Part shown: positions 1 to 7,971 of the stretch, piece by piece
How the letters are laid out: each line of letters starts with the position of its first letter
Numbering within the stretch: position 1 is the stretch's first letter
Source of the DNA: Guptibacillus hwajinpoensis
GTDB lineage: Bacteria > Bacillota > Bacilli > Bacillales > Guptibacillaceae
Length of the DNA stretch: 64,000 bases
Reading direction: 5' to 3' (one strand)
Assembly: GCF_029277305.1 (NCBI RefSeq)
Contig: NZ_CP119526.1
Notes under the pieces: model-generated
The model's input: the letters and a program-made list of their open reading frames with translations, nothing else
What the model was told of the DNA's origin: nothing
The model's database searches: none
Program-made: the position numbers and the translations under genes

Positions 1-443
1 GTAACTTCCTTTCAGTTACACGTAATGCATTCTTTATCGGACGTGGCGTAGATTATTATGTTTGCCTTGAAGGAGCTCTTAAGCTTAAAGAAATTTCTTA
101 TATTCAGGCTGAAGGCTTCGCTGGTGGTGAGCTAAAGCATGGTACAATTGCGCTTATTGAGAAAGGAACACCTGTCATTGCACTTGCTACTCAAAAGCAC
201 GTAAACGGAAGCATCCGTTCAAACGTACAAGAAGTTGTTGCTCGTGGCGCTTCGCCGTGCATTATTTCTCTTGCTGGACTTGAAGAAGAAGGCGACACCA
301 TCGTCCTTGATGAGGTTCATGAGCACCTCACTCCACTTGCGTCTGTTGTACCTCTTCAACTGCTTGCATACTATGCAGCACTGCACAGAGAATGTGACGT
401 GGATAAGCCAAGAAACCTTGCTAAATCAGTAACTGTGGAATAA
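1..443 (+). CDS. glmS: Glutamine-fructose-6-phosphate aminotransferase (isomerizing), 3' part
   Basis: This is the last 147 codons of GlmS, the cytoplasmic enzyme that makes glucosamine-6-phosphate from fructose-6-phosphate and glutamine for cell-wall synthesis. The reading frame starts at base 3 and runs to TAA at 441-443; the 5' part lies outside the window. What is visible is the C-terminal isomerase (SIS) domain, with the conserved segment AEGFAGGELKHGTIALIEKG and the family's invariant tail DVDKPRNLAKSVTVE. That tail is the sequence recognised by TnsD proteins, which direct Tn7-like elements to a point just past the stop codon, and such an element begins 25 bp after this stop. The coding sequence is intact, so the insertion should not damage the enzyme. 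Confidence 0.98.
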   Translation, partial: NFLSVTRNAFFIGRGVDYYVCLEGALKLKEISYIQAEGFAGGELKHGTIALIEKGTPVIALATQKHVNGSIRSNVQEVVARGASPCIISLAGLEEEGDTIVLDEVHEHLTPLASVVPLQLLAYYAALHRECDVDKPRNLAKSVTVE

Positions 444-463
444 ATCTAATTAATAATAGGGTT

Positions 464-468
464 CTTTT
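464..468. repeat. Target-site duplication (glmS side)
   Basis: The five bases CTTTT directly before the transposon terminus TGT are repeated exactly after its other terminus at 15468-15472. Tn7 family elements make 5-bp duplications. The site begins 20 bp after the glmS stop codon, as expected for an attTn7-type insertion. Confidence 0.92.
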
Positions 469-560
469 TGTATTATTAAAACAAAGTTGGGAACTGAAAA
501 ACAAAGTCGGGAACTGGGAAACAAAGTCGGGAACTGAAAAACAAAGTCAGGAACTTAATA
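469..560 (+). repeat. Tn7-like right end: four abutting 20-bp TnsB-type sites
   Basis: After the terminus TGTATTATTAAA (469-480) come four 20-bp units at 481-500, 501-520, 521-540 and 541-560, each built on ACAAAGTCGGGAACTG with one to a few changes. The core recurs in inverted orientation at the distal end. Four dense sites define the right end of Tn7, which is always next to glmS, so this is named the right end although it lies on the left of the window. Confidence 0.9.
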
Positions 561-573
561 AAGAAATCAAACA

Positions 574-610
574 ACAAAGAAGCGGCAGGTCTCTGCTGCT
601 TCTTTGTTTT
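574..610 (+). terminator. Rho-independent terminator just inside the right end
   Basis: A 15-bp stem (574-588 with 593-607, one G-T pair), loop GTCT and a T run at 607-610. It lies inside the transposon, 130 bp after the glmS stop, and would stop transcripts reading in from glmS. It may therefore replace the native glmS terminator, now 15 kb away, or shield the cargo from readthrough. Confidence 0.85.
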
Positions 611-649
611 ACAATTATTATATTTAAACGAATCGAAGGTGCTCACTCT

Positions 650-1132
650 ATGTACATTTATATGAAACGATTAAGAGATGCCGTTAAAGCTTTAAGTGAG
701 GAAGATCTTGAAGAGTTTATATCGATTACAAGAATAACACTAAGAAAACAATTTAATAAAGATTTAAAACCATCATATATTAAAGCACGTCTGTACGATT
801 TCTTAGATGGTAAAGACACTTCTTTAGTATTCTTAGAATGCTATTTACAGTCTCTTGATGCAATACATTATAAAGGTGCATTAACAGCACTCAAAAGAGG
901 GGAAGCGAAAACTTCAAAAACATGGAGAGAATTAATGATTACTATCACTAATGATGTTGCTCTCCCTATTCATATACAAAAACACTTAGAAGATGACCAA
1001 ACAAGCTATGAATTAAAGATTTTGTTTAAAACCATTATCAATTATTGCGAACATATAGAACTTGATAATTTCCAAGATAATCTAAGGATCACTCATCGAT
1101 TTTTATCAATTGGAAAAGTCAATGGTCGTTAA
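650..1132 (+). CDS. Unknown 160-aa transposon cargo protein
   Basis: Not recognised. A soluble, probably helical protein, mixed in charge, with no signal peptide, membrane segment or obvious catalytic motif. It begins MYIYMKRLRDAVKALSEEDL and contains YIKARLYDFLDGKDTSLVFL and a lysine-rich middle. ATG at 650 follows GAAGGTG at about 636-642; ATG at 662 is an alternative. It is the first gene inside the right end and has its own terminators on both sides (574-610 and 1221-1249), so it is a separate transcription unit. Being transposon cargo, it may be a defence or regulatory protein; that is inference from position only. Confidence 0.7.
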   Translation: MYIYMKRLRDAVKALSEEDLEEFISITRITLRKQFNKDLKPSYIKARLYDFLDGKDTSLVFLECYLQSLDAIHYKGALTALKRGEAKTSKTWRELMITITNDVALPIHIQKHLEDDQTSYELKILFKTIINYCEHIELDNFQDNLRITHRFLSIGKVNGR

Positions 1133-1220
1133 TATGCCCTCTATATTATTTAAAACACGGATAAACATAGGTCTAGCAGATTCTTTATTAGTGTAGAAAA
1201 CGTAAAATCACTCATGAAAT

Positions 1221-1249
1221 AGAGCGCCAATTTTTTGGCGTTCTTTTTT
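1221..1249 (+). terminator. Terminator after the 160-aa cargo gene
   Basis: Stem AGAGCGCCAA / TTGGCGTTCT (one G-T pair) with a four-T loop, followed by a T run. It lies 90 bp after the stop codon of the upstream gene. Confidence 0.8.
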
Positions 1250-1317
1250 GTTGATTTAGCAAGTGTAACTTAGCTTAAACTTAATGTAAAAATCGTAAGT
1301 TAAAGGAAATCTATTTA

Positions 1318-1363
1318 CTTTACCATTCCCAGGTCGTTCTGGGTTGGAACAAGCATGGTAAAG
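1318..1363. other. Two-level inverted repeat in the gap before the HNH gene
   Basis: CTTTACCAT (1318-1326) pairs perfectly with ATGGTAAAG (1355-1363), and inside it CCCAG (1328-1332) pairs with CTGGG (1339-1343). There is no immediate T run, although seven Ts follow at about 1375. It could be a folded RNA or an operator. The remainder of the 1250-1517 gap shows nothing clear. Confidence 0.4.
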
Positions 1364-1517
1364 ACATTACTGTGTTTTTTTAGTTTACTTTTTTGAAACA
1401 GGATAAGGAACGGGCTCGAATAATTAAAAAATTAGGGAAAAAGTGCGGAATTTGAATATAGATATTATGAGTCTTATTTGGAAAAAGTAAGAGGTTTCTC
1501 TTCGATATTTTATTTAG

Positions 1518-1526
1518 TGGTATAAT
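1518..1526 (+). promoter_or_regulatory. Extended -10 promoter of the HNH nuclease gene
   Basis: TGG directly precedes TATAAT (1521-1526), an extended -10 element. No good -35 hexamer is visible 17 bp upstream, which is usual for this class. A start site near 1533 would give a leader of about 20 nt before the ATG at 1555. Confidence 0.5.
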
Positions 1527-1554
1527 TAGCCATATGTTTTTGGAGGTGATATAT

Positions 1555-3618
1555 ATGTCTTTACAGAAAAAATGGACTGAGCAAACATTTGATTTGGAAT
1601 TAGAGAAACATCTTCCAGGATGGAAAAGAACAGGTGAAGTTAGGAATGCTGCAAAAACGGTTGAAGTTCTTTGTCCAGAAGGTCACCTAAGAAAACTAGC
1701 ACCAGGAAAAATAAAGACCCAAGATAATAAATGCATTGGGTGTATCCGGTCTGCAAATCGTAAAGAAGCTTGTGAAACTTTCCTTGAAAAATTAAAAAAA
1801 GAACAATATAAACCAAAATTTATGCTAGAGAACTACGAAAACGCAAATTTTTCATTACCTGTTATTTGTCCAAATGGATCGCAGTGGAAGGTAAGCAGAA
1901 CTGGATTCTTAGGAAAACAACAACTCAGGTGCAGGTGTGAGTTATGTTTGAAAACAATTAACCCTAAAAAAAATCCAGTTGTACGAAAACCTAACGAAGC
2001 TGCCATTGAACTATTAGAATTAGGATTTGAAATCAACCCTAATAATTGGAAGGGGATTAAGTATGCTATTGAAGGCAAATGGATTGAGTGCGGACATACT
2101 GAAATAAAATCCCCTGATAGGATAATTTTCAGACATGAAAGATGCGGTAGGTGTAAAAGTCATTTACTTCGATTGAAAATAGAAGAATATCAAAAAGAAT
2201 TAGGATTTATCATAAAAGATAATCAACAATTGGAGAACATAAAAAAGAAGCAAACAATTGATGTCATCTGTGTAAAAGGACATGAAGATAAAGTGTGGAT
2301 CCAACAGTTGTTTAAATATAAAATACAAGATTTTAAAGATAGCAATGCATTTCTTTGTAATATATGTAAAGCGGAGTATTATCGAGGGGAAAATAATCCA
2401 CTATATATTCACGGAAAAAGTATACAGAATTCCGAAGGAAGAACGGAAGCTTTATATAAACGTTGGTTTAGAAAAATAAAAAGGGCTTATCCTACGTGTC
2501 AAGTTTGTAGAAATAACCTGGGAGAAATTGCTCACCATTTATATGGATTTAATGAATATGAAAATTTAAGATATACAGAAGAGAATGGCGTTTCCTTATG
2601 TAGGAACTGTCATGACTTATTTCACGATAAATTTCATTATGGTGGCAATACACTTGAACAATTCATAAAATTTTTAGAAGAGCTAGATGAATATGATACA
2701 AACGATCTTCATGAGATGGTACTTCAAAGGAGACCTTTCTTATTAAATGAAATTGAAAAGAAAAAAAATAAAAGAATTAAAGTATATTCGATTACAAAGT
2801 TAGCTTTATTAGTAAACACATTCCCAGAAATTATTAGAATATTGGTTACTAATGGAGAAATTAAAGGAGCATTTAAGGATCAAGACAATATGTGGGTGAT
2901 TACTCAAGAAAACGCAAAGGAGTTTGTGAAGAAAACTGATATAGAAAGACAAAACATGCTTTCTAATTGTCTAGTTGGGAAAAAGTTCGGAAATTTAACA
3001 GTCACCAAACTAATAGGTAGGAAAAGTGAAGGGAAACAAGCTCGAATGTTTGTTGAAGTGCAATGTAAATGTGGGAATATAGTTGAAAAACCTTATTATC
3101 GATTAGTGAGAGAAAAAGGAAATTGTTCTTGGCAGTGTGGAATTACTAAAGAAATGGTGAAAGGAAGAACTCGTCTTGATGAAGAATTTATAGATAAAGT
3201 TAAAGCCATGTACTTAAATGGGTATTCTAGCAAAGATATAACAGAAAAATACAATATTAGCTATACTACTGTTTATCAGTATTTAAAACTTAGTGGTATA
3301 TCAACGAGACAACGTAAAAGGGTCGATCAGGAGTTGAAAGATACAGTTGCAAATATGTATTTAAGTGGTTCAAGTGTTCATAAAATAAGTGAAGAGTTGA
3401 ATGTTCATCCACGAAGCTGCTATGAATATCTTAAGGAAAAAGGGATAAAATCCGGAAGGAAGAAACCACATCCCAATCAGGAACTAGTGGAACAGGTTGC
3501 AATGTTATATGAGAAGGGTAAGAAAATTAAAGAGATAAGCGAAGAATTAAAAGTTAATATTAGTGTTTGTTATGATTATCTAGTTTTGAAGGGGTTGTGG
3601 AAAAGAAATAAACGCTAA
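1555..3618 (+). CDS. Large HNH endonuclease with zinc-binding modules and three HTH repeats
   Basis: A 687-aa predicted DNA-cutting protein. Residues 1-275 hold four Cys-rich modules of the type V.C..GH...C..C (Cys 40/60/63, then near 105-130, 180-200 and 240-270). The HNH core follows: C315-x2-C318, His327-His328, and SLCRNCHDLFH (C349, C352, H353, H357). Residues 410-460 resemble an excisionase-like winged helix. Residues 475-530 (VGKKFGNLTV...CKCGN) match the zinc-binding module often joined to phage HNH or AP2 proteins. The C-terminus has three copies of a ~45-residue HTH unit (about 540-680), each with a Y-x-YLK motif. GGAGGTGAT at 1542-1550 fixes the start at 1555 over an upstream ATG at 1534. 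It could be a homing-type enzyme or a defence nuclease; the family is clear, the role is not. Confidence 0.85.
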   Translation: MSLQKKWTEQTFDLELEKHLPGWKRTGEVRNAAKTVEVLCPEGHLRKLAPGKIKTQDNKCIGCIRSANRKEACETFLEKLKKEQYKPKFMLENYENANFSLPVICPNGSQWKVSRTGFLGKQQLRCRCELCLKTINPKKNPVVRKPNEAAIELLELGFEINPNNWKGIKYAIEGKWIECGHTEIKSPDRIIFRHERCGRCKSHLLRLKIEEYQKELGFIIKDNQQLENIKKKQTIDVICVKGHEDKVWIQQLFKYKIQDFKDSNAFLCNICKAEYYRGENNPLYIHGKSIQNSEGRTEALYKRWFRKIKRAYPTCQVCRNNLGEIAHHLYGFNEYENLRYTEENGVSLCRNCHDLFHDKFHYGGNTLEQFIKFLEELDEYDTNDLHEMVLQRRPFLLNEIEKKKNKRIKVYSITKLALLVNTFPEIIRILVTNGEIKGAFKDQDNMWVITQENAKEFVKKTDIERQNMLSNCLVGKKFGNLTVTKLIGRKSEGKQARMFVEVQCKCGNIVEKPYYRLVREKGNCSWQCGITKEMVKGRTRLDEEFIDKVKAMYLNGYSSKDITEKYNISYTTVYQYLKLSGISTRQRKRVDQELKDTVANMYLSGSSVHKISEELNVHPRSCYEYLKEKGIKSGRKKPHPNQELVEQVAMLYEKGKKIKEISEELKVNISVCYDYLVLKGLWKRNKR

Positions 3619-3677
3619 TTACTCGGTTTGATAACGATATTGTAGCGTCGGCAGTTTAATCTTTTAATACGCTAAAT

Positions 3678-3712
3678 AAAAAGGTCAGAGGCATGAGCCT
3701 CTGACCTTTTTA
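3678..3712. terminator. Bidirectional terminator between HNH and protease genes
   Basis: AAAAAGGTCAGAGGC (3678-3692), loop ATGA, and the complementary arm ending in a T run (3697-3712). A-run on one side and T-run on the other let it serve both convergent genes. Confidence 0.88.
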
Positions 3713-3739
3713 TGATGGTTTGATGATATAAAGCTGATA

Positions 3740-4564
3740 TTAAATCAATTCTTTCAAGATAGGTTCAAATTCATTAAGTATATAAGATTTAATGATTAAA
3801 CCAAGATTATTGGGAATTCTTGAAATTGCAATTGGCTTTTGGGCTGTTGGAACATTTATAATCTTAACTTCACCTGAAGCAGTATGTTGTGGACCAGCAT
3901 ATAAAATTCCTAAGAGCTTTATTCTTGAACCTATAATAGTATTTCCATTTTTATCATTATAACTTGATGGGTTATATAAAAAAACTGGAGAACCACTGGA
4001 GCCGGGGAAGCATGCAGCATCAATCATAAACTCTTGTTTCCCGTTATAATTTAATCCGGGGTGAGTAGCAGTAATTCCTTTTCTTATGATTGGCATATTG
4101 TTTACTGCATCCCATATTCCATTTGGATATCCGACCATTACAATATCTTCAATTGAATTTAGTTCTTTTAATTGATCATTATTCATAATAAGTGATTGGT
4201 CGACTTGAATATAAAAGGGTTTTATTCCTGAACGTTCTAGTTTATTTAATATTGGACCTATAGTAAGAATACATAAATCAACTTCTGGATTAGGATGTTT
4301 TATCCAACTCGATTCGAAACTACTGATTTCAACTTTATGATATTCTCCTTCAATAGGATCTCCATTATTATCTGCTAAATTAAAATGAATAAGACCATCT
4401 TTAGAGTCCTCGATTACATGTTTATTAGTAACTATAACTGGAATATACTTTTCTTCAACGTTCATTGTATAAAAGAATCCAGTCCCCGTAGATTTTCCTT
4501 CATTTGAAGTACATTCAATTCTAACTGTACTGTATGTTAATTGCTCTGATATGGATAATTTCAT
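3740..4564 (-). CDS. Trypsin-like serine protease, transposon cargo
   Basis: A 274-aa protein with the chymotrypsin/trypsin fold (Trypsin_2 type). The triad is visible: His49 in VTNKHVI, Asp96 in EVDLCIL, and Ser190 in FPGSSGSPVF. The N-terminus has the typical STGTGFFY strand before the His. There is no signal peptide or membrane segment, so it should act in the cytoplasm, unlike DegP/HtrA proteins, and it lacks a PDZ domain. The start is ATG at 4564 with GGAG 8 nt upstream rather than GTG at 4573. It is transcribed against its neighbours. Cytoplasmic proteases of this kind occur in defence islands, where they can activate or destroy partner proteins; that role is inferred from context, and no partner gene is adjacent on the same strand. 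Confidence 0.85.
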   Translation of the reverse strand: MKLSISEQLTYSTVRIECTSNEGKSTGTGFFYTMNVEEKYIPVIVTNKHVIEDSKDGLIHFNLADNNGDPIEGEYHKVEISSFESSWIKHPNPEVDLCILTIGPILNKLERSGIKPFYIQVDQSLIMNNDQLKELNSIEDIVMVGYPNGIWDAVNNMPIIRKGITATHPGLNYNGKQEFMIDAACFPGSSGSPVFLYNPSSYNDKNGNTIIGSRIKLLGILYAGPQHTASGEVKIINVPTAQKPIAISRIPNNLGLIIKSYILNEFEPILKELI

Positions 4565-4774
4565 TAGTATCACTCCTCTTTTCTTTGATAACTATATTTT
4601 ATATTTCAAATCCTTCCTCGTGTGATTTTAACATAAATATCCAAATGATGGTGCTTCAATATAGAAATGTGTCTTTAACTTTGAACTATTTTTTCCAAAA
4701 AAGAGAGGAAAGGTTTAATTAGTTATTCGTAACTGCTTCTGTAAATTCCTAAAATGGTAAATGTGATTAACCAT

Positions 4775-4845
4775 AAAACATATTAATAAATGATTTTCAC
4801 TGTTTTTTCCAGTGCTAATTTAAACATTTAATATGTTTTTTTTGT
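4775..4845 (+). promoter_or_regulatory. Nested hairpin with T run in the tnsA leader
   Basis: AAAACATATTA (4775-4785) pairs with TAATATGTTTT (4829-4839); CACTG (4798-4802) pairs with CAGTG (4810-4814) inside it; seven or more Ts follow. It sits 125 bp before the tnsA start and looks like an attenuator or terminator that would insulate the tns operon or be its regulated leader. The rest of the 4565-4970 gap holds no convincing gene; a short frame on the plus strand there lacks a ribosome binding site. Confidence 0.5.
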
Positions 4846-4970
4846 TGTCATAGAGGCTTTGGCTAGTAAAACTTGTTTGATGAAGTTTGTTCTAACAAAG
4901 GGTAGTATGAAGCGAAAAGGAAATGAATAATATTTCTTTTGTGGTAAATATTAACACCCGAGGTGAGGAT

Positions 4971-5810
4971 ATGGCTAAGTATAATTCTAATTGGAATGAA
5001 AAGAAAATTGCCAAATACCTAAAAGAAGGTCGTGGACAAAACAGAGGGAAAGATTATATTCCTTGGATCCAGGTTCAGGACTTTCCTTCAAGAGGGAGAG
5101 TCTCCAGAGTAAAAGGTTGGAAGACAGAAAGAGTTCACCATTTCCTTTCGGATTTAGAATTAAGCTATTTCTATCTCCTTGAGTGGTCCGACTTTGTTAT
5201 TGATGTACGTGAACAGTTCCCGTTAAAAAGGGAAGAAACGTATGCAATATCAAAAGATAAGGAAATAAAGCATTCAACTAATGATGAGAACGATACCCCT
5301 ATGGTAATGACGACAGACTTTCTTATAAATCGTTTGGAAAACGGTAAAGATGTAACCTATGCAAGGACAGTCAAGCCTTCAAAGGAATTGGAGGATAATA
5401 GAACCATTGAAAAGTTGGAGATAGAAAGACAGTATTGGGAAGATTATGGGATTGAGTGGGGGATCATTACGGAAAAAGAAATTCCGATTGAAATAGTAAA
5501 GAATATTAAGTGGATTCATTCAAGCTACTATATCGATGAAAGTATTAACCCTGAAGGATTAAGAAGATTAATGGAAGAGTTGAAACTGCTACTTAGGATT
5601 AAGGAAAGAACAGTTATTGAAGTGCTGGATTTTTTTGGTCAAGAGTACAATCTCGAACGAGGTACTTCCCTATCCTATTTGCACCACTTAATAGCCCGTA
5701 AAGAAGTGATAATCGATATGAACATGCCATTCCGTGTCACTTCCTCCATTAAAGATTCAATATTAACAATCAAACAATACGAGGAGAGGGATAAGATTGC
5801 TCTTTACTGA
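4971..5810 (+). CDS. tnsA: Tn7-like transposase endonuclease subunit TnsA
   Basis: TnsA is the endonuclease that cuts the 5' ends of the element so that, with TnsB, transposition is cut-and-paste. The 279-aa protein starts MAKYNSNWNEKKIAKYLKEG, the usual opening for Firmicutes TnsA. The catalytic residues are visible: Glu63 (SDLELSYF), Asp116 (MTTDFLIN) and Lys135 (ARTVKPSK), almost exactly the E63/D114/K132 spacing of the Tn7 enzyme. The C-terminal half (WEDYGIEWGIITEKEIP onward) is the domain that contacts TnsC. ATG at 4971 with GAGGTGAG just upstream is chosen over ATG at 4923, which lacks a ribosome binding site. It overlaps tnsB by 14 bp, starting the tnsABCD operon. Confidence 0.95.
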   Translation: MAKYNSNWNEKKIAKYLKEGRGQNRGKDYIPWIQVQDFPSRGRVSRVKGWKTERVHHFLSDLELSYFYLLEWSDFVIDVREQFPLKREETYAISKDKEIKHSTNDENDTPMVMTTDFLINRLENGKDVTYARTVKPSKELEDNRTIEKLEIERQYWEDYGIEWGIITEKEIPIEIVKNIKWIHSSYYIDESINPEGLRRLMEELKLLLRIKERTVIEVLDFFGQEYNLERGTSLSYLHHLIARKEVIIDMNMPFRVTSSIKDSILTIKQYEERDKIALY

Positions 5811-7971
5811 AAATGAAATCATTCAGTATACATCTGCTGAAGGAGATGAAATACTGGAGCGAATCCTTTGGTCTGATGGTGTAATATTATTTACGATTAA
5901 TTTAAACGATGATGCACCACTACCTGAAAAAAGACTAGTGAGTTTTCTCACAGAACTGCTAAAAGACAAACAGTTGAACTTTATAACTGAAGAACCTTTA
6001 ACTGCTTTTTTCCAAGAGAGAGCTAAAGAAAGTCATACTTTGTTGCGGGAAGAACGATGGAGTGCTATCTCTAACATAGTTGAAAAAGAACCGGAAATCT
6101 ATGTTCGTGAATTAAGGGGAGCACTGATTAAGGAGCAACAGTCGAGAACAAAAAAATCAAAACGTTTGATATATAAATATCTCAGACAATACTGGCAGGG
6201 AGGAAAAACTAAAGACAGTCTGTTACCACTTTACAAAAATTCGGGAGGAAAAGGGAAAATGAGACAGTTGGGACGTAATAAGGTTGGTCGTCCTAAAAAA
6301 TTTTCCCACTCTGTTGGTAACGGCATGAATGTGACAGAAGAAGATAAAAGGATTATACAAGTAAGTATTACAAAGTGGTATCATACCTCTAAAAAAAATC
6401 CGCTTTCATTTACTTATAAACAAATGAAAAAAGAATTTTATGGAGATGGATATCGCTTTGAGAATGGTGTTAAGAAGCCTATATTGAAAGATGCAAATGA
6501 AGTACCCAGTATAGGGCAATTTAGATACTGGTTTAGCCAATTCAACAATATAGAAGCAACTTCTAAGAAACGAAATGGTTCAAGAAATTTCAATTTAAAG
6601 GAACGGGCATTATTAGGTAATTCTCGAAGTGAAGCAGTGGGACCAGGTTCAAAATTTCAAATTGATGCTACTATTGCAGATGTTTACCTTAAATCGAGTT
6701 ATAACAAGGAATGGATTATTGGAAGACCGGTAATATACGTTGTTATTGACGTCTTTAGTAGGTTGATTGTGGGGCTATATGTCGGGTTGGAAGGTCCCTC
6801 TTGGATAGGGATGATAATGGCTTTATGCAATACAGCAGCAGACAAAGTTGAGTTCTGTAAAAGGTATGGTATTGATATTGAACCCCAAGATTGGAGTAGT
6901 AAGTATTTTCCTAGTGCGATACTCGGAGATAGAGGAGAACTTGTAGGGAAAAGAGCCGATGTTCTTGCGGATGCTTTTAACATTCGTATTGAGAACACCC
7001 CCCCTTACCGAGCAGATTGGAAAGGAATAGTAGAAAGGTATTTTAGAACTTTTCATGGTGAAGTAAAGCCTTTTCTGCCTGGGTATATTGATAAGGACTT
7101 TCAGAAAAGGGGGGCTAGGGACTATCGATTGGATGCAAAATTTGACCTTGAGGAATTTACTCAATTAATGATTAAATGTGTTTTACACCATAACAACGAG
7201 CACTACCTCCGCACTTACCACAAAGATGAAGAAATGATAGCCCAAAACGTAGAACTTAGACCAAGGGACATTTGGGAGTGGGGAATCCAAAACAGAACAG
7301 GTAAATTAAAATATTACTCCGAGGAACTTGTTAAACTTACCCTTCTTCCGAGAGCTGAGGCGACTGTAACTTCCCAAGGTATTAAATTTAATAAAATGCA
7401 TTATTCTTGCGAAACAGCTCTCAAAGAGAAATGGTTTGAAAGAGCCAGGATGAATAAATCTTGGAAGGTTAAAATTTCCCACGATCCAAGGAATACTTCT
7501 TTTATATATATGAGAGATGAGGATACAGGGGATTATGAACGGTGTTATCTGTTGGAACATCAGGAAAGGTACAAAAACAGAACTTACCAAGATGTAGTAT
7601 TTCTCCATAACTATGAAGAAATGACATACCAGGCGAATCAGAACAGGATTGATCAGGCAGATTCCGATCATATTAGTGATGTAGAAGCTTTGGTAAGTAA
7701 AGCAGAAAAAAGCAATAATGAAGCGGAAATATCGAATGTTAGTAACCACGTAAAAGTTAAAGGTATACAAGAAAATCGAAGAGCGGAGAAAGAGAGAAAT
7801 AGAAATTTTGAGTCTTTCGACATCAAAAGACAGGAGTATGATGAAAAAGAAATTAAATTCATTCAATCTTCCGATCAAAATACAGACGAAGAAAGTTTGT
7901 CATTCCCAAACTCTGTTGATAAATTAAGAAAGGTACAAAAGGAGCGATTGCAAAATGTTAGACGAGGGTAA
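5797..7971 (+). CDS. tnsB: Tn7-like DDE transposase TnsB
   Basis: TnsB binds the end repeats and performs the 3' cuts and strand transfer. The 724-aa protein has the integrase-like core with Asp290 (KFQIDAT), Asp378 (LGDRGELVG) and Glu413 (WKGIVERYF), the correct DD(35)E spacing. The N-terminal 270 residues are the DNA-binding part. The charged C-terminal tail (about 590-724) is where Tn7-like TnsB contacts TnsC. TTG at 5797 is preceded by GAGGAGA (5781-5787); it overlaps tnsA by 14 bp and tnsC by 17 bp, indicating translational coupling. Its binding sites are predicted to be the ACAAAGTCGGGAACTG units at the element ends. Confidence 0.96.
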   Translation: MLFTENEIIQYTSAEGDEILERILWSDGVILFTINLNDDAPLPEKRLVSFLTELLKDKQLNFITEEPLTAFFQERAKESHTLLREERWSAISNIVEKEPEIYVRELRGALIKEQQSRTKKSKRLIYKYLRQYWQGGKTKDSLLPLYKNSGGKGKMRQLGRNKVGRPKKFSHSVGNGMNVTEEDKRIIQVSITKWYHTSKKNPLSFTYKQMKKEFYGDGYRFENGVKKPILKDANEVPSIGQFRYWFSQFNNIEATSKKRNGSRNFNLKERALLGNSRSEAVGPGSKFQIDATIADVYLKSSYNKEWIIGRPVIYVVIDVFSRLIVGLYVGLEGPSWIGMIMALCNTAADKVEFCKRYGIDIEPQDWSSKYFPSAILGDRGELVGKRADVLADAFNIRIENTPPYRADWKGIVERYFRTFHGEVKPFLPGYIDKDFQKRGARDYRLDAKFDLEEFTQLMIKCVLHHNNEHYLRTYHKDEEMIAQNVELRPRDIWEWGIQNRTGKLKYYSEELVKLTLLPRAEATVTSQGIKFNKMHYSCETALKEKWFERARMNKSWKVKISHDPRNTSFIYMRDEDTGDYERCYLLEHQERYKNRTYQDVVFLHNYEEMTYQANQNRIDQADSDHISDVEALVSKAEKSNNEAEISNVSNHVKVKGIQENRRAEKERNRNFESFDIKRQEYDEKEIKFIQSSDQNTDEESLSFPNSVDKLRKVQKERLQNVRRG

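Noticed and set aside
481..560. Short tandem repeats that could be read as a CRISPR array
   Set aside because: Units abut with no spacers, lie at a transposon terminus and recur inverted at the other end; they are transposase sites.
4534..4722. Short plus-strand open frame between the protease gene and tnsA
   Set aside because: It begins inside the protease gene on the other strand and lacks a ribosome binding site.
7306..7878. A 190-codon open frame on the minus strand inside tnsB
   Set aside because: No ribosome binding site or family features; it is the reverse shadow of the tnsB C-terminus.
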